From assembly GCA_946408385.1 (NCBI GenBank), contig CAMJSB010000002.1:1-64000 (forward strand): a DNA stretch of 64,000 nucleotides. The letters run 5' to 3'. This DNA is from an uncultured bacterium. GTDB lineage: Bacteria > Patescibacteriota > Gracilibacteria > Absconditabacterales > Absconditicoccaceae. Position numbers and translations under genes: made by a program. Positions 32,197-42,761 of the stretch are shown one piece after another. The notes beneath the pieces were generated by a model that was given only the letters and a program-made list of their open reading frames with translations, ran no database searches and had not been told where the DNA came from. Position 1 is the stretch's first letter. The number at the start of each line of letters is the position of its first letter.

Positions 32197-34512
32197 ATGT
32201 CAGCACAAACATTGAATATTATCTATGATACAAATTATACAAACATCATTCATGATGGATGATTTGTCAATCATCAATTTACCAAAAAACTTTGATTTTG
32301 GGATTTATTATTTTGAAGTTTAGATTCTTGAAAAAAAGACACTACCAAATCTAAGGACACTAACAAGTGAGAACAATTACCTGATACAAAATCTCAATCT
32401 ATCCAACCAAATAGTAACGATTCTGCATCTACTCAAACAAACATTAATGAAATCACACAAAATCATGAAATTAGCAATTCATCAAACAATCCCATAGACA
32501 ATCCAGAAGATAAAAACCAAAAAAAGAAAAAAAACTGGATTGATTCTATGCTGGACAAAATTTTCTGAATAGATGAATGAAACAAAAAAAACAATAAAAA
32601 TGGGAAAAAATCTGACTCTAAATCCAATAACACAAAAGAGAATAAAGATGAAAATCCACAGACTGAACAAGAAAAAAAAGCTAATGAATTACGCGAACAA
32701 ATCAAAAAATTGTTAGAAATTCCTGATTCTGAGTATAAAGACAGTATGATTACATCAGATATGAGGAGATTTATCAAACAAGTCGATGAAGAATATACAG
32801 CAAATATTTCTGATTTTAAGTCACATATTGCTCCATCTTACCGAGAATACAAAAGTGACAGTACAAATATCAGTGGAATACTATGAAGAACATACTATAC
32901 ACAGAGATATCCTACATACATTGATGCACTATGGACTAGAGATTTGATGAATATGCACACAAAACGGGATATGTCATTTTTCATATATCCAGAAGATGAT
33001 TCAGCAATGCAAGCTATGCTCAAAAGAAAATCTACTCAACTAAGAGCGGAACTAAATGAAGCTATATGAAAATGAATTACCACAGACAAAGAAGTAGAAC
33101 AACAATATAGAGATGTAGAACTAATCAGAGAAAAATTAAGTACCAGAGAGGAGAGATACTTCGAGCTTTCCAATTATTTCACAATTTATAATACAGATGA
33201 AACAGCACTAAAAGAAGATGGAAAAAAATTTGAACAAAAAGTAAGTTGATATTGAGTATCTGTAAAAACAGCAAGTCATAGAATGGACGAATGAATGACT
33301 TCTACTTTACCTCTATGTATAGATGATTTGTGAATTAGTAGAAGTGCAGTAACATCATCTCTTGCATGAAGTTTTCCATTTATTTCCAACGATTTGGTGC
33401 AGAATACATGAATATTTTATGGATTAAATCTTCATACTTGATGATTAATTATCATGGATAGATTTAGCGACAAATTACCAAATATGAATAGTGTAATTTT
33501 AGCCACATCTTGAGCCTGAAAATCATTTACAGTTAAACTTGAAATTTTAAGATATTTATTAAACTGAATTGATATTATAGTTATTGATCCAGAAAATGAA
33601 TATAAAGATCTATGTGAAGCTGTATGAGGAACTTATATCAACATCGCTACAAATGCTCAACAATATATTAATCCTTTTGATCTTCCTCCAAAAATTGAAG
33701 ATGTAGAGTATGGAAAATGAGACCTTCTTCGTTCTCAGATTATGACATTAATCTGACTTATTCAAATTTTAATATGAAAATTAACCCCAGAAGAAGAAGC
33801 CATACTTGACAAAGCACTGCAAAATACATATGCTTTGCGTGGTTTTTCACTACAAGACGATAATTATGAATGAAAACAACCACCACTCATGGAAGATCTA
33901 ATGAATATATTAAACGGAATGGAATGATGAGAACAAATCTGATTACGTTTGAGTAAATATGTAACGTGAACTTTTGGAAAGTTATTTAATAATTATACAA
34001 ATGTAGATATCAATAATCGTATTACTGTATTTAGTATCCGTGATTTGGAGGATGCACTAAAAACTCCTGCAATGTATAATGTTTTAAATTTTATTTGGAC
34101 AAAAGTTAGATCAGCAAAACGTCAAAGACTTTTAGTTTGTGATGAAGCTTGGATTATGCTTCAGAATGATGTTTCTGCTAATTTTATGTTTAGTATGACA
34201 AAAAGAGCCAGAAAATACTGATTATGAATTACAACTATTTCGCAGGATATTGAAGACTTTGTAAGAAGTCCATACTGAAAGCCAATTGTATCAAACTCTT
34301 CAATCCAAATTCTTCTTAAACAATCTACTACTTCTATAAAATCATTAAATCAGCTTTTGTGACTTTCTGAAGCAGAACAACAAAAATTGATTTCATGTGG
34401 AGTATGAGAATGATTAATATTTGCATGAAATCAGCATATTGCCATCAAAATTGTAGCATCTCCTACAGAAAAAGATCTAATTACAACTGACGTTAAAAAG
34501 AAAAATTTATAA
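32197..34512 (+). CDS. VirB4/TraC-family conjugation-type ATPase
   Basis: A 771-residue ATPase. The first 170 residues are a low-complexity Asn/Lys/Ser region. A VirB4-like N-terminal domain follows, then the ATPase core: Walker A ATSGAGKSFTVKLEILRYLL (residues 436-455, with both loop glycines coded by TGA), DIIVIDPENEYKDL, the Walker B LLVCDEAWIMLQ, and TTISQDIEDFVRSPYGKPIV then NSSIQILLKQS, typical of VirB4/TraC. These hexameric ATPases drive type IV secretion pilus assembly and substrate transfer. It is followed by a membrane protein gene and a VirB2-like gene. Confidence 0.88.
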
Positions 34513-34533
34513 AATTTACATTAAACTTTTAGA

Positions 34534-35469
34534 ATGGAAACCGAAAAAAATATCATTTCATCAGAAGCTAAGCTATCAGCAATTGCTGGAGTGATGTTTT
34601 TTGCTCCATTTATAAAAAATAAACTAAAATCAGATTCTTCTTTTAGTCAAGAAGAAAAAGATTTTATTGAATGATATATCAAAGTATGATATACAAATAT
34701 ATTCCTACTTGTAATAGTTTTAGCATCAGCTATGACCGACATTTTCATAATCAATTGATTTTTACCATGGATTACAGTGATTGGCGGAATAATCATTTTT
34801 ATGATTTCATTATTTTCAATACTTGTTTGCACATATGATATAAGTATTTTTTTACCCGATGAACATTTAAAACAAAATATTCAGCATAAAAGTCAGATTT
34901 TGAAAGCATATACACCAATCCTAAATTTCTTTTCTTGGTTTCATCAAAATAATTACGATATGCCATATCGATGGTTAAAAGAATCCATCCTATTGTGGAC
35001 AATTTTTATTTTTTGAACTCTCTTATTCAAGACTCCTTTTTGAATTGGAGTACTAATTTTTATAGCTCTCAGAATCCTTCTTCTTTTAATAAATATAGAT
35101 ATAATCCCTATCAATATCAAAAAAGCCATAAATTCAATATTTTCATGCAATCCATGAGAAATTACAGCTTATATTTTTGCTCCCATAACATCAAAGATTA
35201 AAAAATCTGATTACAAAACAGTTTTACAAGACAAAAAACTATGATATATGCAATGACAAAAACTCTGAATCTGAATTATTCTCCAGTATATTATGTTTAT
35301 TGGTATTTTATTTTTATTACATCGTTGAATAACTTTTTCATTAAGTAATATCATAATATTCATTGCAATCATCTTACGAATTATCAGAATTATAATATTC
35401 TATATATACAAAAAATCCTTACCTAGAATTCCAATCTTATCTGAGATAATATCTTTTATATTCCACTAA
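34534..35469 (+). CDS. Polytopic membrane protein of the VirB4 cluster
   Basis: A 311-residue protein with about six TM segments in two groups (residues 50-110 and 155-300) separated by a cytoplasmic-looking loop rich in His/Gln/Asn. It lies 21 bases after virB4 and 44 before the VirB2-like gene. Its position suggests an inner-membrane component such as a PrgI/VirB3- or VirB6-like subunit, but no family motif is seen. Confidence 0.5.
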
Positions 35470-35513
35470 AATAACCATTTATCATTTATATACTTTATCA
35501 TAATATTACTAAA

Positions 35514-36530
35514 ATGAAGACTATCAAAAAAATCTTATTAACTTCTATATTATCCCTATTTGCATTAGCAAATCTATCTTTATTTAGTATCACATCTGCA
35601 CAAAATGCATATGATGAAATTCTTAACAGGACTACAGATTCAACATCATTAAAAAGTGCTATAGACTGAGGAGATGTTGTTAAAGATTCAAAATGAGCAG
35701 ATTTATTTAACAAACAGGTTGATGAAATTATCGGTTATGTAATCAATTTTTTTATTGTAATATGAATTGCTGTAGCATTCATATGATGATATAAAATTAT
35801 GACATCAGACAAAGAAGAGGCTACAAAAGAATGAATTAGCCTGATAATTTTCGGTATATTATGAATAATTATCATGATATCAGCCAAATTTCTTGCAACA
35901 TCACTCGTGGGTGATAATGGAATAATAACAGATGAATTCGCCACTGTTGAAAACAATCACACACCGAACTGAATAGAATTCGCAAGCAACTTATACAACA
36001 AAATAATGTATCCTTTTATAAAACTTATACTATATTTCGTAGTTGGTATATTATTCTTTATTATGGCTGGTAAAGTTATATGATTTGTTACCGCAACCGA
36101 TGATTCTACCAAGAAAAAAGCAGCATGAATCATTATTCGATGTGTAGTTTGAATTTTGATAGTTATGTGATCCAAACAAATTGTAGAAGCTGTAATTTGA
36201 AATCAAAACGAGGTTTTAAATAGAAATGCAACTCGAATAAGATGATGATCTGAAACATGATGAATGTGAGAAGAAATGCTAGAATTCGAATCCGTACCTA
36301 TCATCGCTCAGATTATTAATTGGGTAATGTGATTGACTATGTTTATAGTCCTTGTATTAATAATTATACAATGATACAAAATTCTTACTAAACCAGATGA
36401 TCCTAAAACAAGAGAAGGCATGAAAAAAAGTATAATATACATACTTATCTGAATTTTAGTAATATGAGCAGCCTATGTGATTTCAAATACTCTTGTTTTA
36501 AACAACATCGAAATCGAAGCGACGCAATAA
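35514..36530 (+). CDS. VirB2/TrbC-like pilin-type membrane protein with two repeats
   Basis: A 338-residue protein with a signal peptide (LLTSILSLFALANLSLF, SAQNA). It contains two or three TM pairs of the TrbC/VirB2 pattern, with short loops TSDKEEATKEGISL, TATDDSTKKKAAG and TKPDDPKTREGMKKS, each between two hydrophobic helices. The recurring loop (KxxDxxxxKxG) is what VirB2-type pilins show between their two helices. A VirB2 is usually one such unit of about 100 residues; here three are fused. Probable pilus or channel part of the VirB4 system. Confidence 0.62.
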
Positions 36531-36537
36531 CACATAA

Positions 36538-36572
36538 GAAAAAAGTCTGGATTCTAAACCAGACTTTTTATA
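36538..36572. terminator. Bidirectional terminator
   Basis: AAAAGTCTGG and CCAGACTTTT pair around ATTCTAAA, with A/T runs on both sides, between the VirB2-like gene (+) and the nuclease gene (-). Confidence 0.87.
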
Positions 36573-36590
36573 TTAAAAAGATTTTGAAGA

Positions 36591-37598
36591 TTAATCCAAT
36601 TTCTGACAAACATCTCTAAATGTACAATGCTCACATTTCTTTTCGCTAGTTGTCTTACGAAACATCATCAAATCAACTGGCTGATTTTTGTATGGATTCT
36701 GATCTACTAATAGTTGCTTTTGCTCCTCCACATCATGCCTAATTTTTTCTATGATTCAGTCTATATCCTCCTGTTTCAAAATTCCACCATATGAATTCAT
36801 ACTATCCAAATAAACTTCATAAGCTTCGATTTTGATTCCATCAAGAGATGTTAATCATTTTTTAAGAAGCATTTTCAACGCATAAACTTTCAATTGATCG
36901 CTTATAGAATTATCCAATACTTCTTCTTTTCCTGATTTCCAATCAAGAATTAAGAAATCAGTATCAGAAAAAGTTACTCAAAAGTCGGGTCAAGCCATTA
37001 CAGATACGTCTTTGAGTCAGATTTTTGAAACATCTACTTTCATGGATTCAAAATCGGGAGTTCTAGGGTGTTCTACATAAACAAATTTTGCTGTACTGAA
37101 ATAATCTTGTACTTTTTCATTCCAAGGACTTGCAATAAAACGATCTAAGTTTCCGCAAACTTTTTCTATTGCTGGTTCGAGTAGACTATCGGCATCTTCT
37201 CAGTAAAAATGCTCTGAAAGTCCAAATTTTCCAAAGAAATCTTCACGATCTGTATAATCTCTTTCCTTAGAATAATCGAAATCTGCTCTCATTTCATTTT
37301 TCATGTTGTTCTTTAATTCTTCGATTTTTTCTTCAGAAATTTCTCACTTTTTCAATGAATGTAAGTAATCTGAAAGTAGAAAATGTGATTTTTCACCCAC
37401 TCGCATTTCAATACTCTTCAATCATTTCAATAGTAATGTCTCAGCTCGAATATCTGGATTGTCTTGTTTTAATGCAAAAGTGTAATAATTCAAAAAATAC
37501 TTTCTTTCACAGTATTCCAAAAGTGTAATCCTTGTGTTTGACCAAGAAAGAGTTTTCTTTGGCTTCCTATTAATGGGACGAGATGATGAATAGTTCAT
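36591..37598 (-). CDS. PD-(D/E)XK nuclease superfamily protein (RecB/AddB/Cas4-like)
   Basis: A 335-residue nuclease of the PDDEXK_1 group. The active-site motif is in GPDFGVTFSDTDFLILDWKS, giving D-x(n)-L-D-W-K. A single Cys in the N-terminal LEYCERKYFLNY and three in the C-terminal CEHCTFRDVC make up the iron-sulfur cluster of AddB/Cas4-like nucleases. Such proteins act on DNA ends in recombination and repair. No CRISPR array or cas genes are nearby, so there is no reason to call it Cas4, and no helicase partner is adjacent. Confidence 0.82.
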
Positions 37599-37691
37599 TT
37601 TTATATGAAAACGATATAAATCCTTATAAAGGTATATTAGTTTAAAGTAATATTTTTTTGTATAATTACAAGTGAAAAGAAATTTTAATAC

Positions 37692-37718
37692 AAAAAAAAG
37701 GATAACAAAAAGTTATCC
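37692..37718 (-). terminator. Terminator of the small membrane protein gene
   Basis: On the minus strand GGATAAC-TTTTT-GTTATCC is followed by eight T, 29 bases after the stop codon at 37747. Confidence 0.85.
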
Positions 37719-37746
37719 TATAGAAAAGTAATTATAATATTGAAAT

Positions 37747-37956
37747 TTAATTTGGATTATGAATAGTAGTTCCACAGCTATTGATATATTCTGTTTGAGC
37801 ATCAGCTAAATCAATATTAGCTTTTACCAGTAAATATCATAAAACAGCAGCATAAATTACAAGACCATAAAAAACAACATCTCTAATGATTTTTTCAGTC
37901 TTAGTTCTTTCTGACTCTTTTTTATGAATAAGTCTCTGTTTTGTTTCCTTTTTCAT
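37747..37956 (-). CDS. Small single-pass membrane protein
   Basis: A 69-residue protein with a very basic N-terminus (MKKETKQRLIHKKESERTK) and one TM helix (VVFYGLVIYAAVLGYLLV), then a short tail with one Cys. The gene has its own consensus promoter and terminator, which supports it being real. No family recognised. Confidence 0.62.
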
Positions 37957-37990
37957 TTTTGTTTTATTTTTAAAATATAAATATAGATAT

Positions 37991-38018
37991 ATTATAGTGC
38001 AAAAAAATATTTTGTCAA
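37991..38018 (-). promoter_or_regulatory. Promoter of the small membrane protein gene
   Basis: Minus-strand TTGACA (38013-38018) and TATAAT (37991-37996) separated by 16 bases, about 35 bases upstream of the start at 37956. Confidence 0.8.
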
Positions 38019-38078
38019 ATTTTTATGGACTTTTTTGTTTTGTTCGATACCAACTTGACTTTCTGTTGTGTGCTTTAA

Positions 38079-38163
38079 CTGTCATTCTGAGGCGATAGCT
38101 GAAGAATCTTTTGTATTATACGCTTATCACCTAAGATCCTTCACTTTCGTTCAGGATGACAAA
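38079..38163. repeat. GTCATTCTGAG-family inverted repeat
   Basis: TGTCATTCTGAGG..GAAGAATCTTTTG pairs imperfectly with CCTAAGATCCTTC..CAGGATGACA. It occupies the centre of the 362-base gap before hflX; nothing else is seen in that gap apart from the promoter listed. Confidence 0.88.
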
Positions 38164-38318
38164 AAGTTGACTTTCTAAGTAAAAAAAATATCTATAAATC
38201 AGAATTTTTATTCTTTTTTTAATCTAATAATGCGAATTTTTGCTTAATAACAAGCTTTTCCGAAAGTTTTGAAACTGATTTCAAAAAATGTTAATTTTAT
38301 ATATTAAGCAAAATCGAC

Positions 38319-39491
38319 ATGTTAGACAAAAAAGAATTACAACAATCTGAACCACTTCGTGTATTTCTAGTAGATTTAGTGGACAAAAATACAAATAAGG
38401 AAGAACTTCATGACAGAATGAGAGAACTTGAAAATTTAGTAGAAACTTACTGATGAATAGTAGTTCTCCAAAAATATCAGAAAAAAGATATTCCAGATCC
38501 AAAAACATATGTCTGAAAATGAAAATTAGATGAAATTATTCATGATATGCTATTATTGAAAGCTAATCTTTTGATAGTAGGAAATGCTTTGAAACCTGCT
38601 CAGATTTGGCAGATAAATGAAAAATTACGTGTAGTTTCAGAAGAACATAAACTAGATCCAAAAATGGAAGCTCGAGATCGTATAGATCTGATTTTGAAAA
38701 TATTTGAAAAACATGCAACGAGTGGAGAATCACGTTTACAAATCCAGCTCGCAGCGATTAAGCATATGTGACCTAGAATTTATAGAATGTGAATGGATTT
38801 ATCCAAACAGTGATGAGCCGCTTCGTGAGGTGGAGCTGGAGCTACACGTTGACTTGGAGAAACCAATACAGAAAGGATGAAAAGACACCTCAAAGAGCAG
38901 ACTATGAAAATTGAGAAAAAACTCGTTGAATATGCTAAAATGCGTAAACTTCATCGTGATGCACGTATCAAAAAATGAATGCCGACTGTAGGAATAGTTG
39001 GTTATACGAATGCAGGAAAATCCTCGCTTTTGAACGGTTTGACCAAAAAATGAGTATTAGCTGAAAATAAACTTTTCGCTACTTTGTGAACGAATGTTGG
39101 GAATCTGTATGTGATTACAGATCCTGTAACTGGAAGATGAAAAGAAATTCTTCTGAACGATACAATTGGATTTATTCGTGATTTACCTCCAAAACTGATT
39201 AAATCTTTCTCTTCTACTCTGGAAGATAGCATTGAGTCAGATTTACTTTTGCATGTAATAGATTCTAGTGATCCATTCGTTGGAGAAAGGATCTCTGTGG
39301 TTCATGATGTATTGAGTGATATTTGAGCGAATCAAAAAAGAATCTTAGTTTTCAATAAAATTGATTTAATCGATGAAGAAAAGCTGAATGAATTGAAAGA
39401 ATTATTTCCTAATGAGGATAAAGTTTTCATTTCAGTGAAATGAAATATCTGATTGGATGAATTGAAAAATCTGATAGCCAAGAATGTGTAG
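38319..39491 (+). CDS. hflX: GTPase HflX
   Basis: A 390-residue HflX, a ribosome-associated GTPase that splits stalled or hibernating ribosomes. The N-terminal domain has the YVGKGKLDEI motif and DRIDLILKIFEKHATSGESR, then LQIQLAAIKH and the Gly-rich GGGAGATRGLGETNTE loop, a HflX hallmark. The G domain follows: G1 GYTNAGKSSLLN, G3 DTIGFIRDLP, G4 NKID. Length is normal. Several glycines of the Gly-rich loop are TGA. An inverted repeat follows directly. Confidence 0.95.
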
Positions 39492-39496
39492 TTTTT

Positions 39497-39587
39497 GTCA
39501 TTCTGAGGAGGAATACGATGACGACGAAGAATCTTGTGTGTTTATATATTTTATACCTAAGATTCTTCGCTTTAGCTCAGAATGACA
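39497..39587. repeat. GTCATTCTGAG-family inverted repeat
   Basis: TTGTCATTCTGAGGAGG..GACGAAGAATCTTG pairs with CTAAGATTCTTCGCTTTAGCTCAGAATGACAAG. The following 240 bases up to rpsL hold only AT-rich leader and the promoter listed. Confidence 0.9.
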
Positions 39588-39736
39588 AGAATAGACAAAA
39601 TTGTCAATTTTAACCGAACATCCATTTACAATAGTGCGTTATAAGACAGCTTTTTATCTTTTTTTTCAAGATTTTTAATATTAAGTTTTGGCATACAAAC
39701 TACTCAAATTCGAAATTGATATAAATTATCAAAATT

Positions 39737-39769
39737 TTGACTTGATTTTGTTAAGGAATTTCTTATATA
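39737..39769 (+). promoter_or_regulatory. Probable promoter of the S12-S7 operon
   Basis: TTGACTTGATT (39737-39747) and TATATA (39764-39769) give a -35/-10 pair with 16 bases between TTGATT and TATATA, about 60 bases before rpsL. Confidence 0.5.
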
Positions 39770-39827
39770 CATTTTCACTGTGATATTTTTTCAGAGAAAA
39801 ATTTACTTATTTCCATTAAATTACGGA

Positions 39828-40244
39828 ATGCCAACTATTAATCAATTAATTAAACAAGGTAGAAGCAAGAAAAAGAGCAAATCAAAGGCTCCAGTGCTTC
39901 AGTATGGATTAAACAAATTAAAGGGAGACAAAAAGGTTGAAAGACCAGCTCCATTCAAAAGATGAGTATGTTTAAAAGTTTCCGTAATGGGACCTAAAAA
40001 ACCTAATTCTGCTCAGAGAAAATTTGCTAAAGTTAGATTATCTAACTGATCAGAAGTTTTAGCTTATATTCCTGGAGAATCTCACTCATTACAAGAGCAC
40101 TCAGTAGTGCTAGTTCGTGGATGACGTGTTAAGGATCTTCCATGAGTAAAATATCATATCGTTAGATGAAAATATGATGCTAATCCTGTAGCAGATCGTA
40201 AAAAGTCTCGTTCTCTTTACGGAGCAAAGAGACCTAAGAAGTAG
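39828..40244 (+). CDS. rpsL: 30S ribosomal protein S12
   Basis: A 138-residue S12, starting MPTINQLIKQGR as in the family. KRGVCLKVSVMGPKKPNSAQ is the decoding-centre loop; the Gly is TGA and the Lys of PKKPNSA (E. coli Lys43, streptomycin site) is present, while the usual ALRK is AQRK. The C-terminal GVKYHIVRGKYDANPVADRK is conserved, with the tail KKSRSLYGAKRPKK. S7 follows, the normal str-operon order, but EF-G and EF-Tu do not come next. Confidence 0.97.
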
Positions 40245-40300
40245 GATTAAATTTGTGAAACTATAAGAATATATTTATTTAGTGTTATTGTGTTGTACAC

Positions 40301-40753
40301 ATGAGTAAACCAACAAGTGCTGTTATTCAGAAATCAAATGAAGAAAAATTTATTAATCATTTGATGAAAAATGGAAAGAAAAGCGTTGCTAGAAGAATTT
40401 ATGCAGATGCTCTCAAAGAAATCAAAAAAGCTGGACATATGAATCCTGCTGTAGTAGTTCAGGCTGCTATCGAGAACGCTTCTCCAAATATCATGATTAA
40501 GTCAAAGAGAATTGGTTGAGCTGTATACCAAGTTCCTGTAGAAGTAAAACCTGCAAAAAGATTTTTCTTTGCTACTAAATGGATTCTTGATGCTGCTAGA
40601 TCAAAGGCTGGTAAACCAATGTCTCAGAAATTAGCTGAAGAATTGATTGCTGCTTATGGAAATCAATGAGCTGCTGTAAAGAAGAAGGAAGAAGCTCATA
40701 GAATGGCCGAAGCTAATAAAGCTTTTGCTTATATGGCAAAATACGTTAACTAA
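40301..40753 (+). CDS. rpsG: 30S ribosomal protein S7
   Basis: A 150-residue S7, which organises the 3' major domain of 16S rRNA and contacts tRNA at the E site. KFINHLMKNGKKSVARRIYA and the block PNIMIKSKRIGGAVYQVPVE (family PxxEVKSRRVGGATYQVPVEV) are diagnostic; the second Gly of IGG is TGA. The C-terminal EEAHRMAEANKAFAYMAKY matches the family ending. Confidence 0.97.
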
Positions 40754-40795
40754 TTAAGATAATAATATTAAACTTTATCTCTTATCTGTGTTATA

Positions 40796-41065
40796 ATGTG
40801 AGATACAAATGGAAGAAAAATTAAACATTTCCTTAAAAGACTAACTTGGCATAGAAAAAAGTCTTGTACTAGAAATGATAAAGCAATTGATCGATATATT
40901 TTAATCCTAAAGAAAGAGCAGAAATTCTGAGCTGATGACAAATGGGTTAAAAGAACTAAAGAAAAAGCTGAGCTTAGATTAAAGAAGCTTGGAATATCTC
41001 ATGCAAAGATCAAAGAAGTTCTCGAATCTAGAGGACATAAAGATTTATCATCTAAAGTTGCCTAA
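40796..41065 (+). CDS. Unknown small basic protein in the ribosomal block
   Basis: An 89-residue, strongly basic protein lying 42 bases after rpsG. It begins MGDTNGRKIKHFLKRLTWHR with TGA as residue 2, and ends in a predicted helical hairpin (KEKAELRLKKLGISHAKIKE). It matches no ribosomal protein family I can recall. The composition and location between S7 and L19 suggest an RNA-binding or ribosome-associated role. A TATAAT-like string overlaps the ATG and is probably chance. Confidence 0.6.
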
Positions 41066-41069
41066 CACT

Positions 41070-41213
41070 ATGAGACTTAGAACTAATGCAAAAAGAAAGC
41101 TAAACAAAGCTTTGGTTAGAGTTGAAAAAACTGTGATTATGGATGTTCGTAAGAACCTCGATCAGCAGAAAAAATGGAAAGCCAAGGTCGTAAACAGCAA
41201 ATCTGCTAAATAA
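41070..41213 (+). CDS. Unknown 47-residue basic protein in the ribosomal block
   Basis: Starts MRLRTNAKRKLNKALVRVEK four bases after the previous stop and ends KVVNSKSAK. It is about 30 percent Lys/Arg and likely helical. The spacing and composition suggest a ribosomal or RNA-binding peptide. It is not L34, L36, S20 or S21 by motif. An open frame extends further 5' but overlaps the previous gene, so the ATG at 41070 is preferred. Confidence 0.58.
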   Translation: MRLRTNAKRKLNKALVRVEKTVIMDVRKNLDQQKKWKAKVVNSKSAK

Positions 41214-41241
41214 ATTTTAAATTATTGATGCTTTTGTTCCC

Positions 41242-41826
41242 ATGAACTACGAAAGATTACAAAGCGTATATAGCAAGAATGGATACCCAATTCTTCCTGT
41301 TAGAACTGGTATGCTTATTGAAGTACACGAAAAAGTTTGAGAAGGTTCTACTGAGAGAATTTGGAAATTTAAAGGATTGGTAATCAAAACTAAAAAAGAG
41401 AACCATCCTGATGGAACATTCACTATGAGATGAACTTGTTCAGGTGTGACTGTAGAAAAGATTTATCCTTTCTCTTTCAATAAATTCGAAAAAGTTCTCC
41501 TATTGGATGAATACAAAGTTAGAAAATCTAAACTCTATTATATGAGAGATAAAATCTGAAAGGATGCTAGACTCAAGAGTATCATTACTGCTGAAAATAG
41601 AGATACAGATTTACTTAAGAATGTTAAAACTTTTGAAGCTCCGAAAGCTGAAGTAAAAGAAGAAGTTAAGGAAGAGGTTGTAGAAGAAAAAGTTGAAGCA
41701 CCTGTTGTTGAAACTCCAGTAGTTGAAGAAGCTCCAGTAGTTGAAGAAACTAAAGTTGAAGAAACACCAGCTGCTGAAGAAGCACCAAAAGCTGATGAAG
41801 CTCCTGCAACTGAAGCTGCAGAATAA
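41242..41826 (+). CDS. rplS: 50S ribosomal protein L19 with acidic C-terminal extension
   Basis: A 194-residue protein. The first 115 residues are L19: RTGMLIEVHEKVGEGSTERI, then FKGLVIKTKKE, the TMRGTCSGVTVEKIYPF block (family TxRKISxGVGVERxFPLxSP) and VRKSKLYYMRDKIGKDARLK (family RRAKLYYLRxLxGKAARI). The remaining 75 residues are an acidic Glu/Val/Pro/Ala tail (EEAPVVEETKVEE), absent in ordinary L19. L19 sits at the subunit interface. Confidence 0.93.
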
Positions 41827-41865
41827 TAATTAAATATCATTTTATCTATTGAATAGATTGTATAA

Positions 41866-42483
41866 ATGAAACTTTCAGTTAAAAAGCGTGAAATCCATGG
41901 GAAGAAAGTTAAAAATCTAAGAGCTCAAGGATTAGTGCCAGCTGTTATATATGGAAAACATGTGAAAGCTGAATCTATATCTTGTGTAAAAAATGATCTT
42001 CTCAAGGTTTATAGAACTGCATGATATTCTACACCTGTTGAACTTACAGGAGATGTAGATCACTTAGTTCTTATCAATTCATTACAACTAGATCCAGTAT
42101 CTGATGAAATAATTTCTGCAGATTTCTTAGCGGTAAGTAGAACAGAAAAGGTCGCTGCAAAGATTCCTGTAGTTACATTCTGAGAGTCTCAACTTGAGAA
42201 ACTTAATGAAGGTAAGATTATGCAGGTTAGAGATGAAATCGAAGTTGAAGCATTACCTCAAGATTTACCAAGCAAATTCGAAATCGATATTTCAGTATTG
42301 GAGACTGTGAATGATGTATTCTTCATTAAAGATTTAAAAGTTTCAGATAAAGTTACAATACTTGATGATCCTGAGTTACCTATCTTAACTGTTGCTGTAA
42401 TCGAAGATGAATCAGCAGAAGAAGGTGAAGAAACTACAGCTCCAGCTGCTGCTACAACTGAGGAAGCACCAAAAGCTGAATAG
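41866..42483 (+). CDS. rplY: 50S ribosomal protein L25/general stress protein Ctc
   Basis: A 205-residue long-form L25 (CTC type): N-terminal 5S-rRNA-binding domain ([20 protein letters not shown] then [10 protein letters not shown]) and C-terminal TL5-like domain ([20 protein letters not shown] then [15 protein letters not shown]). It ends in an acidic Ala/Glu/Pro tail much like that of L19 just upstream. Confidence 0.93.
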
Positions 42484-42521
42484 TAATCAGAATTTATTTT
42501 AGCTATCTTTTAAGAAATATA

Positions 42522-42710
42522 ATGGCGAGAGTGTGTTATTTTACCGGGAAAAAGACTAAATCCGGAAATTCTAGATCTCATTCAATGAGAGCTACAAAAA
42601 GATCTTTCAAACCAAACTTAATCAATAAATGGGTTAGATTGGAAGATGGTTCTTCTGTAAAGGTAAAAATCAATTCAAAATTATACAAGAAATTTAAGTG
42701 ATTTCTCTAG
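42522..42710 (+). CDS. rpmB: 50S ribosomal protein L28
   Basis: A 62-residue L28: [20 protein letters not shown] then [13 protein letters not shown], and [18 protein letters not shown] (family VxxxGGxxKRxKVSTKCL). The penultimate glycine is TGA. It closes the ribosomal block before tRNA-Lys. Confidence 0.94.
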
Positions 42711-42761
42711 AATTTTGATAAGAAATATATATAATTAATTCATACGATAAAAGTTTGATAA

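Noticed and set aside
32463-32777. A 104-codon minus-strand frame rich in Phe/Ser/Leu
   Set aside because: It is the antisense shadow of the Lys/Asn-rich N-terminal region of the VirB4-like gene.
36591-37598. Possible Cas4 nuclease
   Set aside because: The PD-(D/E)XK domain with four cysteines also fits AddB/RecB-type nucleases, and there is no CRISPR array or other cas gene in the window.
40792-40797. A TATAAT box as promoter for the genes after rpsG
   Set aside because: It overlaps the start codon of the 89-residue gene, no -35 element is apparent, and transcription from it would begin inside the gene.
40989-41213. A longer version of the 47-residue basic protein
   Set aside because: The extra 5' part overlaps the 89-residue gene in another frame; the ATG at 41070 follows that gene's stop by four bases.
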